From the NCBI GenBank assembly GCA_903813345.2, contig CAIIXF020000001.1:7381098-7445097 (forward strand): 64,000 nucleotides of DNA, given 5' to 3'. The translations under genes were made by a program, and so were the position numbers. Of the stretch, positions 45,401 through 52,880 are shown in pieces (position 1 is the stretch's first letter; each line of letters starts with the position of its first letter). This DNA is from Owenia fusiformis. Its lineage: Eukaryota; Annelida; Polychaeta; Sabellida; Oweniidae. The notes beneath the pieces were generated by a model. It was given only the letters and a program-made list of their open reading frames with translations. It searched no databases and was not told the origin of the DNA.

Positions 45401-47353
45401 GTTAAGCTTTCACTTGTAGCTTGTCGCAAATGCAACTTTCAGCTATCAGTTACCAGATTAACCTAATATTTTATGATGACCATCTCATTTAATTAAATAG
45501 GAATGGAATAGTGGCAGGTACTATTCATATTTAAATGAGTTGACCATAACAAAGTAGGATAATCCGGTAGCCTACAGCCGAAAGTTGCATTTGTGAATAC
45601 AAGCTAAATCTTACCTATAAATATGTATATTTAGAGACAGTGTGAAAACAATTCATTTAAATACATGTTTTATATTTTAAGTTTGTATACTGTATTTTGT
45701 ATATTCATCATCATGATAACTTGATTTCTTCAATATATTGAAAAGCTAGTGTGAGCTGAAAACCCATGATTATACTACACAAAAGTAATATTTACCTATA
45801 GCTGTTAGAATGACTAGATCTTCTTGACGAGTTTTGAGAATTCAACATATCTGTTTTCTTCCCTGTTTCTATGGCAACTGTTGCATCCTCAACCAATACC
45901 ATTCCATTTTCAGTTTGACTGGTTATCATAACATTGCGCTCTGAAACACACGATCATCTTGACAATGAATAACATCCTTTTTATATAAAAGCACTGAATC
46001 CCACATTTCATTACATATTATTTTTTTCGTATTTCTCGCTTCGATGATGACTTTTGAGAGTCTCTCCGGTCTCCAGTTAAATCAAGATTAATGATTTTCT
46101 ACTGAAGATAATTCCAATGAGCTACACATACAGTCTGCACCTGATTCTATAATGCCAATTGAGAGGATTTGTATGATGTAGTACTATCAATTCATACTGC
46201 TATTACCAGTATATAGCTCTGAATGCAATAATATATAGTAATTCCTATTATTGATAGGAGATGCGGGCTTATTTGGAGGTCACCATAAACCCATATCATA
46301 TTTTGCAATGAGGAAATTCAAAATAGCTGGCATTAACCTGGTATAGCCTTTTTATTTTTTCGTGAAGCCACTCAGTAAAATTTCTCTGCAACCTGATGTC
46401 CAATCAAGATCATTCAAGTATCTATGTGTTCCTGATTCGTTTGGGCGTCCGAGAATAACAACGTCTACAAAAAGTTTGCACGCGAAATTGACGTAATTCA
46501 TGACTGAAATCGGGAAGACAAAATTTGAGATTCACAAACAAAATTGCTTGTGAAAATTATTTACAAAAGTGTTCCAGAGACTCTTATCTACTTGGCTAAG
46601 GTTTTATTTGAAGATACATTGCCGTATTAAGCAGGTAGAGGGGCATACAGGACACAGAAGCAAATGCTATGTTGAAAATGTGTCTTGGGAACATTTTTGT
46701 AGATAGTTATTATAAACAATTCTGAAAGAATATCACATATTTTTGTCTTAACAATTTCAGTCATGAATTACGTCAATTTCGCGTGCAAACATTGGGTAGA
46801 AGTTGTCATTAAGGGATGCCCAAACGTGTCAGGAACACATTAATACTCGAATGATGTTGATTGGACTTCAGGGTGCAGAAAAATCGTAATTTTACTGAGT
46901 GGCTTCATGAAAAAATAAGCAGCACTTTAAGCCAAAAATTAATCAAGCTAAAAACCTTGGTCATGAATAAGAAAAAGAAAACTGATCACAATACTGTATA
47001 GCACCCAAGGGTGTGATAAAATTGCCTAAATAAAGTACCTATTGTCCCTATACTCACACAGTTCTGTATTCCATACTATATGAGCCTATGGACACAAAAT
47101 GTGACTTTAGACATCAAAATTCCCATTAACATTTGACAGATTCTAAGGATTAAATTTTGAAGTTTAAAACACATAGTCAAACAAAAATTCATACCATGAA
47201 ATAAAATTTATAATAAAGGCATTCAAAAGCAAACTTAACCATGTACAAACCTTGGACAGGTGAAGGTTCAAAGCTATCAATAGCCGAGAGGATGTCTTCA
47301 TGTGAGGCTGGGTTTGGAAGAGCCTCATTTTGCCGCAGCTTGGACTTACTCAT
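24304..47353 (-). CDS. TBC1D5: TBC1D5, Rab GTPase-activating protein (13 exons, C-terminus not found)
   Basis: Thirteen minus-strand exons with GT-AG borders and continuous phase encode 443 residues matching the N-terminal half of animal TBC1D5. Family knowledge: TBC1D5 inactivates Rab7, binds retromer through VPS29 and acts in endosome and autophagy traffic. Coding exons from 5' to 3': 47353-47251, 45940-45796, 45169-45061, 44457-44368, 43922-43848, 43131-43064, 42832-42730 (or 41068-40966), 39834-39746, 36500-36450, 35429-35360, 34190-34015, 32991-32849, 24410-24304. Seen: VNNPLS, like the VPS29-contacting loop; the Arg finger in QDVVRT (196); the Gln finger (231) in YRQGMHE; and GREFP...LLVMWDALFA. 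The exons for the coiled-coil and LIR-rich C-terminus were not found and may lie beyond the window. The GPCR on the opposite strand would then lie in an intron or just downstream. Confidence 0.93.
24480..25222 (+). mobile_element. Repeat element family B
   Basis: Ends are GCCCACCGAA at the left and TTTCGGTGGG at the right, inverted. A GGACGGACAGACGGACGG tract lies inside the right end. The interior holds imperfect tandem units with AAATATGAACAAAATCG, CTCCACTACTTTTC and AATGGTGGCCATTTTT. Confidence 0.65.
25248..25660 (+). mobile_element. Repeat element family A, copy 3, left part
   Basis: Begins with GTACCGTGGGTACTGG and GCTCACATGGTG and contains one core unit up to CAATGTTAA. There it is interrupted by the 5.95-kb DNA transposon. 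The rest of the element resumes at 31611. Confidence 0.75.
26481..27232. repeat. Three nearly identical tandem units of about 253 bp
   Basis: Units start at about 26481, 26735 and 26988 with TAACTAATTAGTGTAACCCT and differ by only a few bases. Shorter, older degenerate repeats with ATTAATTGG and ACCCTTACAAAT precede them from about 26100. They form a subterminal region of the transposon. Confidence 0.92.
27223..29390 (-). pseudogene. Broken transposon gene: PIN-like domain plus Cys-rich tail
   Basis: Successive minus-strand frames, from N to C: 29390-29124 (AEAIPWFFVAGKINYAGK), 29029-28844, 28700-28476 (RLLLVSKDRDVDLQQVL, VPPSLFNDDGTIRKT), 28288-27770 (SHEEADIMLILH, CDDIDVFVLLVHY, HVLTGSDTTYALHRIGKRTA), 27750-27508 (TLDDLRFVL, GLPPTEDAFKQHV) and 27468-27223 (Cys-rich, LTCIPICACHD). 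The acidic blocks EEAD and DDxDV plus GSDT resemble the metal-binding Asp/Glu pattern of PIN/FEN nucleases. The whole layout matches an abundant, poorly characterised invertebrate and fish gene family. At least one frameshift (near 28380) and stops make this copy inactive. The nuclease role is an inference. Confidence 0.7.
29629..30270. mobile_element. 642-bp mariner-type foldback MITE
   Basis: Ends CAGGGTGTCCCGAAAGTATG and the inverse are flanked by TA on both sides (29627-29628 and 30271-30272). Pairing extends far inward: CACATAACTAGTCAATGTGT and AACAGCAGCAATT on the left have inverted partners on the right. The element is almost entirely two arms. It interrupts the upstream part of the transposon gene region. 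Confidence 0.88.
31611..32572 (+). mobile_element. Repeat element family A, copy 3, right part
   Basis: Resumes with TAACTAAAATGGCTGAAAAT, directly continuing the left part at 25660, and holds about two further core units. The right terminus is missing; the sequence switches near 32573 to another repeat. Confidence 0.72.
32573..32840 (+). repeat. Two tandem units of an unrelated repeat next to TBC1D5 exon 12
   Basis: Two imperfect units of about 130-140 bp share AGCCTATAAAATTTG, AATGGTGGCCATTTTGAAA and GAGCAGA words. They are similar in style to element B cores. The second ends 9 bp from the exon 12 donor. Confidence 0.55.
32849..32991 (-). CDS. TBC1D5: TBC1D5 coding exon 12
   Basis: 143 bp. 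It encodes RWIRLLFGREFPMQDLLVMW and DALFAES...FVAMLLYIRD, the conserved end of the TBC domain. Its donor side abuts a repeat at 32573-32840. Confidence 0.95.
33060..34000 (+). repeat. Fragments of repeat family F in a TBC1D5 intron
   Basis: At about 33060-33165 and 33930-34000, fragments contain GCCAAACACCAACTGCCAA or GCCAAATGCCAGCC followed by AAAAAAGTTGGAGACTATAA. These words also occur near the right end of the element at 34563-35152. The sequence between them is unremarkable. Confidence 0.45.
34015..34190 (-). CDS. TBC1D5: TBC1D5 coding exon 11
   Basis: 176 bp. It encodes VIVTKLNIIQSEILSEHDME followed by LYNHLEKYEIAPQVYG, a close match to the human domain. Confidence 0.95.
34563..35152 (+). 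mobile_element. Repeat element family F with tandem core
   Basis: The left end has AAGGCATTAACATG and AAATGTCACC; the right end has ACTTTTGGTGGTGACATAA, giving an inverted GGTGACAT pair. The core is about four imperfect units of roughly 120 bp with TTGAAGGTCAAATCT, TCAGATTTGAACTTC and AAGCAAGTTGAAAA. A short complete copy lies at 50328-50465 and a left-end fragment at 43954-44015. Confidence 0.65.
35360..35429 (-). CDS. TBC1D5: TBC1D5 coding exon 10
   Basis: 70 bp. It encodes ALFCKVMDTVEPWYVSRD, matching the human VFSQLMETAEPWF segment. Confidence 0.92.
35450..36128 (-). mobile_element. TTAA-flanked MITE, copy 1, carrying an insertion
   Basis: Begins TTAAAGGCCCACT and ends GGGCCTTTAA; TTAA at each end fits the target duplication of piggyBac- or Kolobok-type elements. 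It is closely similar to the reverse complement of 52390-52880, differing chiefly by a 180-bp insertion at 35766-35945. No coding capacity is apparent. Confidence 0.8.
35766..35945 (+). mobile_element. Short retroelement-like insertion with hammerhead-like motif
   Basis: Flanked by a 12-bp direct repeat TTGATAAATAAA (35754-35765, 35934-35945). The sister MITE at 52390-52880 shows the unfilled site. At 35816-35843 it contains CTGACGA, a 6-bp stem GGATGT/ACATCC with a 4-base loop, then GAAA, which is the core of a hammerhead ribozyme. Such motifs are known in Penelope-like and other retroelements. A short ATT-repeat tract lies near the 3' side. Stems I and III were not resolved. Confidence 0.55.
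36129..37076. other. TBC1D5 intron DNA around exon 9
   Basis: Apart from exon 9 (36450-36500), no repeat or gene was recognised. Confidence 0.4.
36450..36500 (-). CDS. TBC1D5: TBC1D5 coding exon 9
   Basis: 51 bp. It encodes ELVKEVLNPQYLEHDA with conserved LNPxYLEHDAY, split by the donor TA/GTAAGT. Confidence 0.92.
37077..37690. repeat. Foldback sequence with nested short repeat and GC-richer words
   Basis: CTGACATGGTTG at 37077 and its inverse near 37460, plus GTTCCTTCCACCC/GGATGGAAGGAAC and CACAACGCG/CGCGTTGTG, form inverted arms. A widespread short repeat (GTAGCCAGGGTGG ... TGGCTATGGGCC) sits inside the left part at 37095-37290. To the right (about 37510-37680), TTTGGTTCC/GGCACCG words recur in both orientations. 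Confidence 0.5.
37691..38356. other. TBC1D5 intron DNA, nothing recognised
   Basis: No repeat or coding signal was identified. Confidence 0.35.
38357..38720. mobile_element. Hairpin element followed by short inverted-repeat element
   Basis: At 38357-38470, GTGAAATATGCC pairs with GGCATATTTCAC, making a roughly 110-bp hairpin; a related hairpin is at about 61120-61195. Directly after it, TGTATTACATACCT (38474) and AGGTATGTAATACA (38720) form a second inverted pair enclosing about 220 bp. Confidence 0.5.
38721..40633. other. TBC1D5 intron DNA with small repeats
   Basis: Apart from exon 8 it holds a 23-bp direct duplication (CAGTTCCTTTGTAGACATAT, near 39597-39645), a lone mariner-type end (GGGGTGATCAAAAAGTAATG near 39866) and a small ATGCATGTAGAACAGA minisatellite (about 39910-40015). 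Otherwise nothing was recognised. Confidence 0.4.
39746..39834 (-). CDS. TBC1D5: TBC1D5 coding exon 8
   Basis: 89 bp. It encodes GMHELLAPFIFVLHCDHQAF followed by EHATELEQV and is nearly identical to the human segment right after the Gln finger. Confidence 0.95.
40634..40935. mobile_element. MITE family G, copy 1
   Basis: Closely related to 43213-43631, sharing AATCTTGATTTAYGTCAT, TTTGAAAATGTGACT and AACTACCTACTCGCAT. The ends are inverted (GGATGAGAGTAG and CTACTCGCATCT). It ends 30 bp from exon 7b of TBC1D5. Confidence 0.72.
40966..41068 (-). CDS. TBC1D5: TBC1D5 exon 7, version b (alternative twin)
   Basis: 103 bp, the same length and phases as version a. The acceptor is TTTCTAG and the donor CAG/GTCTGA. 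It encodes FPEIEFFKEEKIEEMM then VNILFCHCRKHHKLSYKQ. About 14 of 35 residues match version a and about 15 match human TBC1D5. Joining a to b would read TTT TCC TGA, an immediate stop, so the two must be used one at a time. The GTCTGA donor is weaker than the others. Confidence 0.82.
41210..41528. mobile_element. MITE with perfect 14-bp ends
   Basis: AGATTCTAGAATTA at 41210-41223 and its exact inverse at 41515-41528 enclose about 290 bp with repeated AAATTATGCA words. It lies in the intron between exon 7a and exon 7b, 142 bp upstream (in transcript sense) of exon 7b. Confidence 0.65.
41529..42729. other. TBC1D5 intron DNA between exons 7a and 7b
   Basis: No further repeat or exon was recognised. 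The distance leaves room for splicing control elements, which cannot be identified by eye. Confidence 0.35.
42730..42832 (-). CDS. TBC1D5: TBC1D5 exon 7, version a
   Basis: 103 bp, enters in phase 2 and leaves in phase 0. It encodes YPKIEFFHGDHIRTMM then VDSLFIYAKLNPGVQYRQ and ends exactly on the Gln-finger codon (231). It is one of two equal-length alternatives. Confidence 0.9.
43064..43131 (-). CDS. TBC1D5: TBC1D5 coding exon 6 (arginine finger)
   Basis: 68 bp. It encodes SPWNRFFLDNELRLTIKQDV then VR and two bases of the next codon. The Arg (196) is the catalytic finger of the IxxDxxR motif. The exon ends in phase 2 and can join either exon 7 or its twin. Confidence 0.93.
43213..43631. mobile_element. 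MITE family G, copy 2
   Basis: Ends ACCCAGATGCGAGTAG and CTACTCGCATTTGGGT are inverted and extend outward as CAAT/ATTG, with two mismatches in 21 bp. It lies in the intron between TBC1D5 exons 5 and 6. Confidence 0.78.
43848..43922 (-). CDS. TBC1D5: TBC1D5 coding exon 5 (VPS29-loop)
   Basis: 75 bp, 25 codons. It contains INPRSD and VVNNPLSQ. The NPLS loop corresponds to the segment that in mammalian TBC1D5 contacts VPS29 of retromer, so retromer binding is probably conserved. Confidence 0.92.
44368..44457 (-). CDS. TBC1D5: TBC1D5 coding exon 4
   Basis: 90 bp, 30 codons, phase 0 at both ends. It encodes LYLETLPENIDDWISETR and continues the first helices of the TBC domain. Confidence 0.9.
45061..45169 (-). 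CDS. TBC1D5: TBC1D5 coding exon 3
   Basis: 109 bp. It encodes AEWDRMF...LQGLEGNLRSSRFRS and VCWK. This matches the start of the TBC domain (human: GINGQLRSSRFRS, ICWK). Confidence 0.93.
45796..45940 (-). CDS. TBC1D5: TBC1D5 coding exon 2
   Basis: 145 bp, acceptor TTTCAG and donor TATAG/GTAAAT. It encodes a low-conservation, Ser-rich linker ending SSRRSSHSNSYR before the TBC domain. Confidence 0.75.
46352..46917. mobile_element. Foldback element with about 190-bp arms
   Basis: Left arm words GAAGCCACTCAGTAAAATT, GTCCAATCAA, ATGTGTTCCTGA and CACGCGAAATTGACGTAATT all recur inverted in the right arm in mirrored order. The central spacer is about 190 bp. No transposase was seen. Confidence 0.85.
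46981..47019 (+). repeat. Right-end fragment of element family D
   Basis: ACTGATCACAATACTGTATA then GCACCCAAGGGTGTGATA resembles the right terminus of element D at 15297-15330. Only this end remains. Confidence 0.5.
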
Positions 47354-47459
47354 CTTGTGTGCTTGTTACTTCTCTTAGTACAATGTAGATCTCTATCAAA
47401 GAAACCAATGTATATCCTTACTGGACATTTCTGCTTTCTTGATTACTTTTATGACCATT
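47251..47459 (-). CDS. TBC1D5: TBC1D5 first coding exon with 5' UTR part
   Basis: The ATG at 47353 gives MSKSKLRQNEAL and 34 codons plus one base before the donor AAG/GTTTGT. A pyrimidine-rich acceptor ending at 47460 suggests the exon begins at 47459, so a non-coding exon should lie further upstream. The N-terminus is poorly conserved; it is placed by phase with the next exon. Confidence 0.7.
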
Positions 47460-48619
47460 CTGAAAAAATAAATAGATTAGATTAAGATATTTCTGAGTTC
47501 TAATATCAAGCCTCTCCTATGCAACCTGCCTCAAAGGTCCATGTGCAGTATGGCAAGTGATTTGAGATGGCCATATCTTTCACAATGAGTACTTTCTGGG
47601 CAAAAATACAGTGGTTTTTATTAAAACAATATGTTTTCTTTACAGTGAAGTTCACATGATGATAAAAATATCAATCGAACAATTCGAAAAATTATAAATA
47701 GGGACCCAAGTCAACGATTTTTTCAAAATGTTGAACTTATTTGCTCAAAAGAGGATCCTCTTTTTCTGATTTTTATTGCATGAAAACAATATTCAACAAG
47801 GGGTCTAAAACATTGGCAAATTACCACTTTGTGTAAAACTATCATAAAGTAAAAAAATGAATATTTTGCATGAGGCTTAGATAGTCTTCAATTCTTTGTT
47901 TCCCATCAGGTGAAAAAACATTATTTTCTTGTTCTTGTACTATCTGTATTGCTATTGAGATTGTCCCCGTTGATCATCTCCGTCGCAATACAGAAAATAT
48001 TGGTACGGAGGGGACAATCTCAGTAGCAATACAGAGGATCACACAATAAAAACGTTATTGAATGAGACGAAGTCTAGTGCCAATACAGAATATCGAGACA
48101 GAATATATGCTGTATTGCACTTCAAATCATTCAATAACTTAAAGTATAGAAATCCTATCATTCATAAATCTTAGAATATTCTCTATTAACATTTATTTTC
48201 AGATACCTCATTCATTGTGCTACATCATTGGTAGCGAGAAACACCCTCTAATAAATTAATTTTGCAGAGCAATGTTTCAATAATACTCAATACATACTCT
48301 TCTATTGTGAATACCAAGTAAATTTAACCTGTGCAAGTGGAACACCTTTGGTTCTTCAGAACAGTATTCCACTTGAGGATTTGAACTATGTATTGTTGAA
48401 TATAAAACACTGATAACGAAAGCAAACCCCTTTAACAGCAACAGAAAATTTGTAAATCAATATTGAATTCTAATGTCATTATGACCTGCCATTTTGATCA
48501 CGGTACGGCTAATTTTAAACAGTAAGAACAACATTAGGAGGGCAAGTATACAGCAAAAGCAGTGTAGCAGTAATGAGGAATCAATATTTTATGTTCTCTG
48601 AAACAGCTCAAAAACTTTG
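47460..48619. promoter_or_regulatory. Head-to-head intergenic region of TBC1D5 and the cGAS-like gene
   Basis: About 1.2 kb separates the two start regions, which are transcribed apart. It contains two hairpins. At about 47949-48045, CTGTATTGCTATTGAGATTG then TCCCC pairs with GGGGACAATCTC and AGCAATACAG. At about 48052-48143, GTTATTGAATGA pairs with TCATTCAATAAC. A TATA box or CpG-rich core is not obvious, so the promoter role is positional inference. Confidence 0.4.
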
Positions 48620-50032
48620 ATGCCAAAGAGAACTCTGCCTCAGAAAGCCCAGCAATTATCAAAGAGAATAACAAGATCACAGAGCCGTACCCTAGCATTT
48701 GAAAGAAGGCTGACTAATTTTATTACAACTTTACATAACAGGATCAAACTTCAGGACAATGCTAAAGACCTTGATAATCATCAGAGATACGTCCATGATA
48801 CTGTCCAAACTATTTGTAATAAACTAGGAGAGCAATTCCCAACATTCAAAATTCAGGATTGTGGTATTCTACCAAATGGAAGCTATTACCACAAGACAAA
48901 GATACTGAAAGCTGATGAGTTTGATTACCTGATCCCTCTTGCTCTTGCATTAGACAAAGATGTTGCCATTCAACACAAGTCCATCACAAAGCTTGAAGTA
49001 GACATCCTAAGTGACACCCTAATTGATGTCATGAATGCAACATGCAGTGAACTTAAGACAGTCAAGATAAATGCTGTAAAGGATGGCAAACTACCAGTTG
49101 GTATCACTAAATATCTCCGTAAAGCTATTGCTAAATGCTTAACTATACTGCACCATGAAGGCAAGCTTGACTATAAAGGTGAGACAGATATGCGAGATGA
49201 TTCTTCAGGCAAATCTGAGATGTTATTGGACAAACAGATTGAACTGGACACAGGTCTCCATGGCCCATGTGTAAGATTAAGGCTCAGTGGCCCATTGTGT
49301 GTGGCCGATGTCGACTTAGGATTCTGTATGATTATACCCAAATCTAACACAAATGGTGGTTGCTACGTCGCTTTACCAATCCAACCTAACTGGGTGAAGT
49401 CCTTTTATGAATACCCAGAGAATTGTAGAGTCGATCAGCATCATTGTATGATTGTTATGACATTGAAATACATGATACATGTATGTAATAAAGATCTTCC
49501 AACATGTTACAGCTCTTTTGCAATAACTACGATTGTCCATAACCACCAGAGAAAATGTAACATGGAAGACCATGCAGGTAAAGAAAGAACATTAGGGAAT
49601 TGCTTGCGTGATATAGCAAACTTTATGTTCAAAATTAGTGGCTTAAAAGAACATGGCAATACAGTAACAGTTGGCAGGAAATGGGAAAATGATCTGCCAA
49701 ATATTGACATCAAAAGGGTAAATCTGTTTGAATCGTTTTGGGTAATGGATCAATTATTTACACTGTTTCTCTATACATGGCTTGAATTCCTGAAATCTTC
49801 TGATGAAAAAAAATATTCAAGTGAAAGCTATTGTCAACAACTTAAAACACTTTGTCAAAATATCACACTTGAGTTTATTAAGGAGAATAAGCTCCAATAT
49901 CCAGAAAAGTGTGAAAAAATTTCTATGGAAGATCCGTATGAAATTCTCAATCACCTTTCCTCTCATCTGTCAATTTTATCACAAAAAGAGATCACATTAT
50001 ATATAGGCAATTTAATAAAATACTGTACATGA
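48620..50032 (+). CDS. cGAS/Mab-21-like nucleotidyltransferase (cGLR candidate)
   Basis: A single-exon gene of 470 residues. Enzymes of this family join nucleotides into cyclic dinucleotides on sensing nucleic acid; Mab-21 relatives are inactive. Seen: a basic N-terminus (residues 1-30, rich in K/R), the nucleotidyltransferase loop GSYY (87-90), the acidic pair E100-F-D102 in ADEFDYL, and a third acid in ADVDLGF (D232). This spacing is close to human cGAS (GSYYEHV ... NEFDVM). With all three acids kept, it is probably an active cGAS-like receptor. The usual cGAS zinc ribbon is not evident, so the ligand is open. The first ATG is at 48620. An acceptor-like CTGAAACAG just upstream (48606) could mean a spliced 5' leader. 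The gene is divergent from TBC1D5. Confidence 0.85.
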   Translation: MPKRTLPQKAQQLSKRITRSQSRTLAFERRLTNFITTLHNRIKLQDNAKDLDNHQRYVHDTVQTICNKLGEQFPTFKIQDCGILPNGSYYHKTKILKADEFDYLIPLALALDKDVAIQHKSITKLEVDILSDTLIDVMNATCSELKTVKINAVKDGKLPVGITKYLRKAIAKCLTILHHEGKLDYKGETDMRDDSSGKSEMLLDKQIELDTGLHGPCVRLRLSGPLCVADVDLGFCMIIPKSNTNGGCYVALPIQPNWVKSFYEYPENCRVDQHHCMIVMTLKYMIHVCNKDLPTCYSSFAITTIVHNHQRKCNMEDHAGKERTLGNCLRDIANFMFKISGLKEHGNTVTVGRKWENDLPNIDIKRVNLFESFWVMDQLFTLFLYTWLEFLKSSDEKKYSSESYCQQLKTLCQNITLEFIKENKLQYPEKCEKISMEDPYEILNHLSSHLSILSQKEITLYIGNLIKYCT

Positions 50033-50327
50033 TTCCAAATGTAAACTGTGTGTTCCTTTAATTTAATGAATATATATTAGCAATAACAATCACTTTGTGC
50101 CATATATATAAACTATAATACAACATAACCATAACTTGTAATGTTAAGACACGTAAATGTTGCAATGACACATAATGATCTGTCACTTACCAGAACAGCA
50201 TCCATATATAATGATAGTATACTCCCTGCCACAAAACACAAGTACACTGCAAATAAAGGCAAGACTTTTTTGAGCTTTGATATTTTCAGAAAAGATCTAC
50301 CTAAGACTATTGATGATGCAACTTATA
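50033..50327. other. 3' flank of the cGAS-like gene, one possible minus-strand exon
   Basis: On the minus strand, 50246-50191 (56 bp) has a good acceptor (TTATTTGCAG) and donor (CTG/GTAAGT) and is open in all frames. It is too short to identify. Confidence 0.25.
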
Positions 50328-50465
50328 AAATACAAGGCATTAACATGCAAAATGTCACTACCTACCAATTGTTACAGACACAAACCACTAAATACCAACA
50401 ACCGACTGCCGAAAACCATCCATAAAAAGAGACATTATGTCACCACTTCTGGTGGTAGCATAATA
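50328..50465 (+). mobile_element. Short copy of repeat family F
   Basis: Begins AAGGCATTAACATGC, AAAATGTCACTA and ends TATGTCACCACTTCTGGTGG, then TAGCATAATAA. The interior keeps CAACCGACTGCCGA words but no tandem core. Confidence 0.6.
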
Positions 50466-51502
50466 AATCAAATACATTAAATACATTTTGGATTTATTTA
50501 GGATTAGAGTGTGCTCTAGATCCTTTTAAGGATGACTTAAGTGACACTTCACATCCATGGATGTATCAATGTATAGATCACTGCCAATGACGTAAATAGA
50601 GCACTTTGACCTTCTAATCTGCCATTACTTCCTCTCAATGGCAGGAATATTGGATCTGCAGCAGAGCATCATTTATCAGAGAGTGGATAGATGTGTAGGA
50701 GTAATAATTGACAAGGCTCTAGAGATATGTTTTATCTACACCTTTTTAGCTCATTGCGATTGGACTTCCAATACAAATTCCATTGTAAGCTGTGTTGTGC
50801 ATTGCGATAACCGGGGCCCCGTTTGTCTTGATCTTTCTAAACGACAGATAAGAAGGGGTCTGCTAAACCAGGATGTGTGTAGTGCATTCCAATAAACAGT
50901 TCCTAAATTTATCCCAAATGTTGTCTTATAACTTAACTATAAGTAATACAGAACCCAGACAGTTATTTGAGTGTTATATTTCTGAATATCCTTTCTCAAA
51001 TGTGACATGTGACCAAGCCCATAGCAGGAGGGAGGTTTGGGGAGTGTGGGTGAACCCACTTGAATTTTGGGAGAAAATTGTCAAATGTGACCCCCCTGAA
51101 ATTTTCCAGAAAATGAATGGTTATGGTCCTGGCGACTGTCCGGGGTACTAAATAATACAGCTGCTTCACCAGATTAGACCTAATTACTCTCTCTACCATT
51201 ACAGAATCATTGATATTCATAATTTTAAGAATCAGTATAAGATAATTGATCATTACTGATTCTAATTTGATATTTCCCATAATTGAATTATGAAGAACTG
51301 GTACAAGACCTGAACATTATAAGATATTGATTTGATTCCGGTTGAAGGATGTGAAGTAATATATTGATATCTGGTCTATATTAGGTGCCAGAATATCAGG
51401 CATCATGTAACATTTTACAATAAATCCTGCATATTGAAACACCTCTTACAATAAATCCTGTATATCAAAACACCTCTCTAATCTGAATACCACTCAATGC
51501 AC
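50466..51502. other. Intergenic DNA with a short dispersed-repeat fragment
   Basis: The part at about 51015-51150 resembles the GTAGCCAGGGGG ... GGCTATGG short repeat seen at 37095 and 54408. Open frames at 50638-50895 and 50996-51280 show no conserved domain. Confidence 0.35.
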
Positions 51503-51763
51503 ACTGGCGGATCTGAAAAAAAATTTGGCCCAAACAAAATTTAGGGCAAAAAAAGGCCTTAAGGTCCCAAAAAGTGGGCCTTTTGTCATTAGTAGGCCTT
51601 GTAAGGCGTTATTTTTTAATTTCAGGCCAAATTTTGAAGAAAATGGGCCTCAAAATTTGGGCCCACTTTTTGGTTTTGGGGCCCAAAATTTTTTTCCGCG
51701 GAAGATTTGTTCTCTGACTGGAAATTTGGGCCCCCCCTTGTTGGTTCCCAGATCCGCCCCTGA
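51503..51763. mobile_element. Short element with GGCGGATCT ends
   Basis: ACTGGCGGATCT at the left pairs with AGATCCGCCCCTG at the right. The interior is rich in GGGCCC and AATTTGGGCC words in both orientations. Confidence 0.55.
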
Positions 51764-52389
51764 TGTAAATGCTTTTTGCTTACATTTTTTAATCTGCATT
51801 AGGCCTATACAGTACTTCTATGTTAAAAAACCCCAAAGGGATAACCTCAAGGTGAACAAAACCTGCCAATCTAAACACTTTTGACCAATCTCAATGCAGT
51901 TCCAATTAGACAAGGATTAACTGTGCTTTATTTGATAGACAATGATTTGCTAAATGATAATCTAGATGGGGATTTAATCAAATAAAACAGTCTCATGTAG
52001 ATTACTCTTAAGCCAAAGGCTAGTTGTAATAAGATAAGTGAAATCTCTTCAAAAACAGTCTATAAAAATACCATGAAAATCATTAAAATATAGGTTAGCC
52101 AGCAGTCAGTTTGACTCTATGGAATATTGTCATTTTAATTATTAAAGTTGGAATCAGATCTAGCAAAGAGTAGTTAGTATATAGAGTAGTATAATGACAA
52201 TTATTGTTTCAATTTTAGAATATTTTGGGCTCATATCATTCCTAATTGTTATGTCTATTTTCTAAAAATACCTAAAGTGTTATACTGCATTTGAGGAAAA
52301 CTAAAGATTTTTAGAAGAATACACTCACTTTTCTATTCTATGGTTTCCATTTTTATTGGAGAATTTGAACATTTTTGCACTTTGAATCC
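51764..52389. other. Intergenic DNA, nothing recognised
   Basis: No gene or repeat could be supported. Confidence 0.35.
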
Positions 52390-52880
52390 TTAAAGGCCCA
52401 CTTTACGTATTTTCAACGTTTTTGGACAAAATAAAGATGTACATTTGAATTTCATATTATGTCAAATGTATTAATTAGAACCTTATCTTTCATTTGACAC
52501 CAACAACAGCTCAAACTGACCACATCAAAGCTTACAATAAATTATCAAAAAATATTTTCGATCTGTCAAGCTTTATATATCAAGTTTTTATCAATGTCAT
52601 TGAAAGATGGCAAAGTTGTTTGTATTACATGATACATTCATTTTTATTGAAGTGCCTTTTAAATCAACAATAATTTAAACATGCACTTTGTTTACATGTG
52701 CATGCATGTCTAATGATCTCTGAACTTCAAATGCTTTTTTCTATGTGAGTTATTTTTTCTTGGTTCAATACTTAAAAGCATATCAAACTTTGTGTCATAT
52801 TTGAACGAGTGTGTGAGTAACATGTTTCAATGATTTTTTTTTTTTAATTTTCTACATTATCAAGTATAGTGGGCCTTTAA
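52390..52880 (+). mobile_element. TTAA-flanked MITE, copy 2 (unfilled site)
   Basis: A 491-bp element, TTAAAGGCCCACT to AGTGGGCCTTTAA. It matches the reverse complement of 35450-36128 along its length and lacks that copy's 180-bp insertion. Confidence 0.82.

Larger units (their letters stand above)
43923..46351. other. TBC1D5 intron DNA around exons 2-4
   Basis: Besides the exons it holds a left-end fragment of family F near 43954-44015. The remainder is AT-rich DNA without recognisable features. Confidence 0.35.

Noticed and set aside
48617-48619. Start of the cGAS-like gene at 48617
   Set aside because: That codon is TTG. The first ATG is at 48620.
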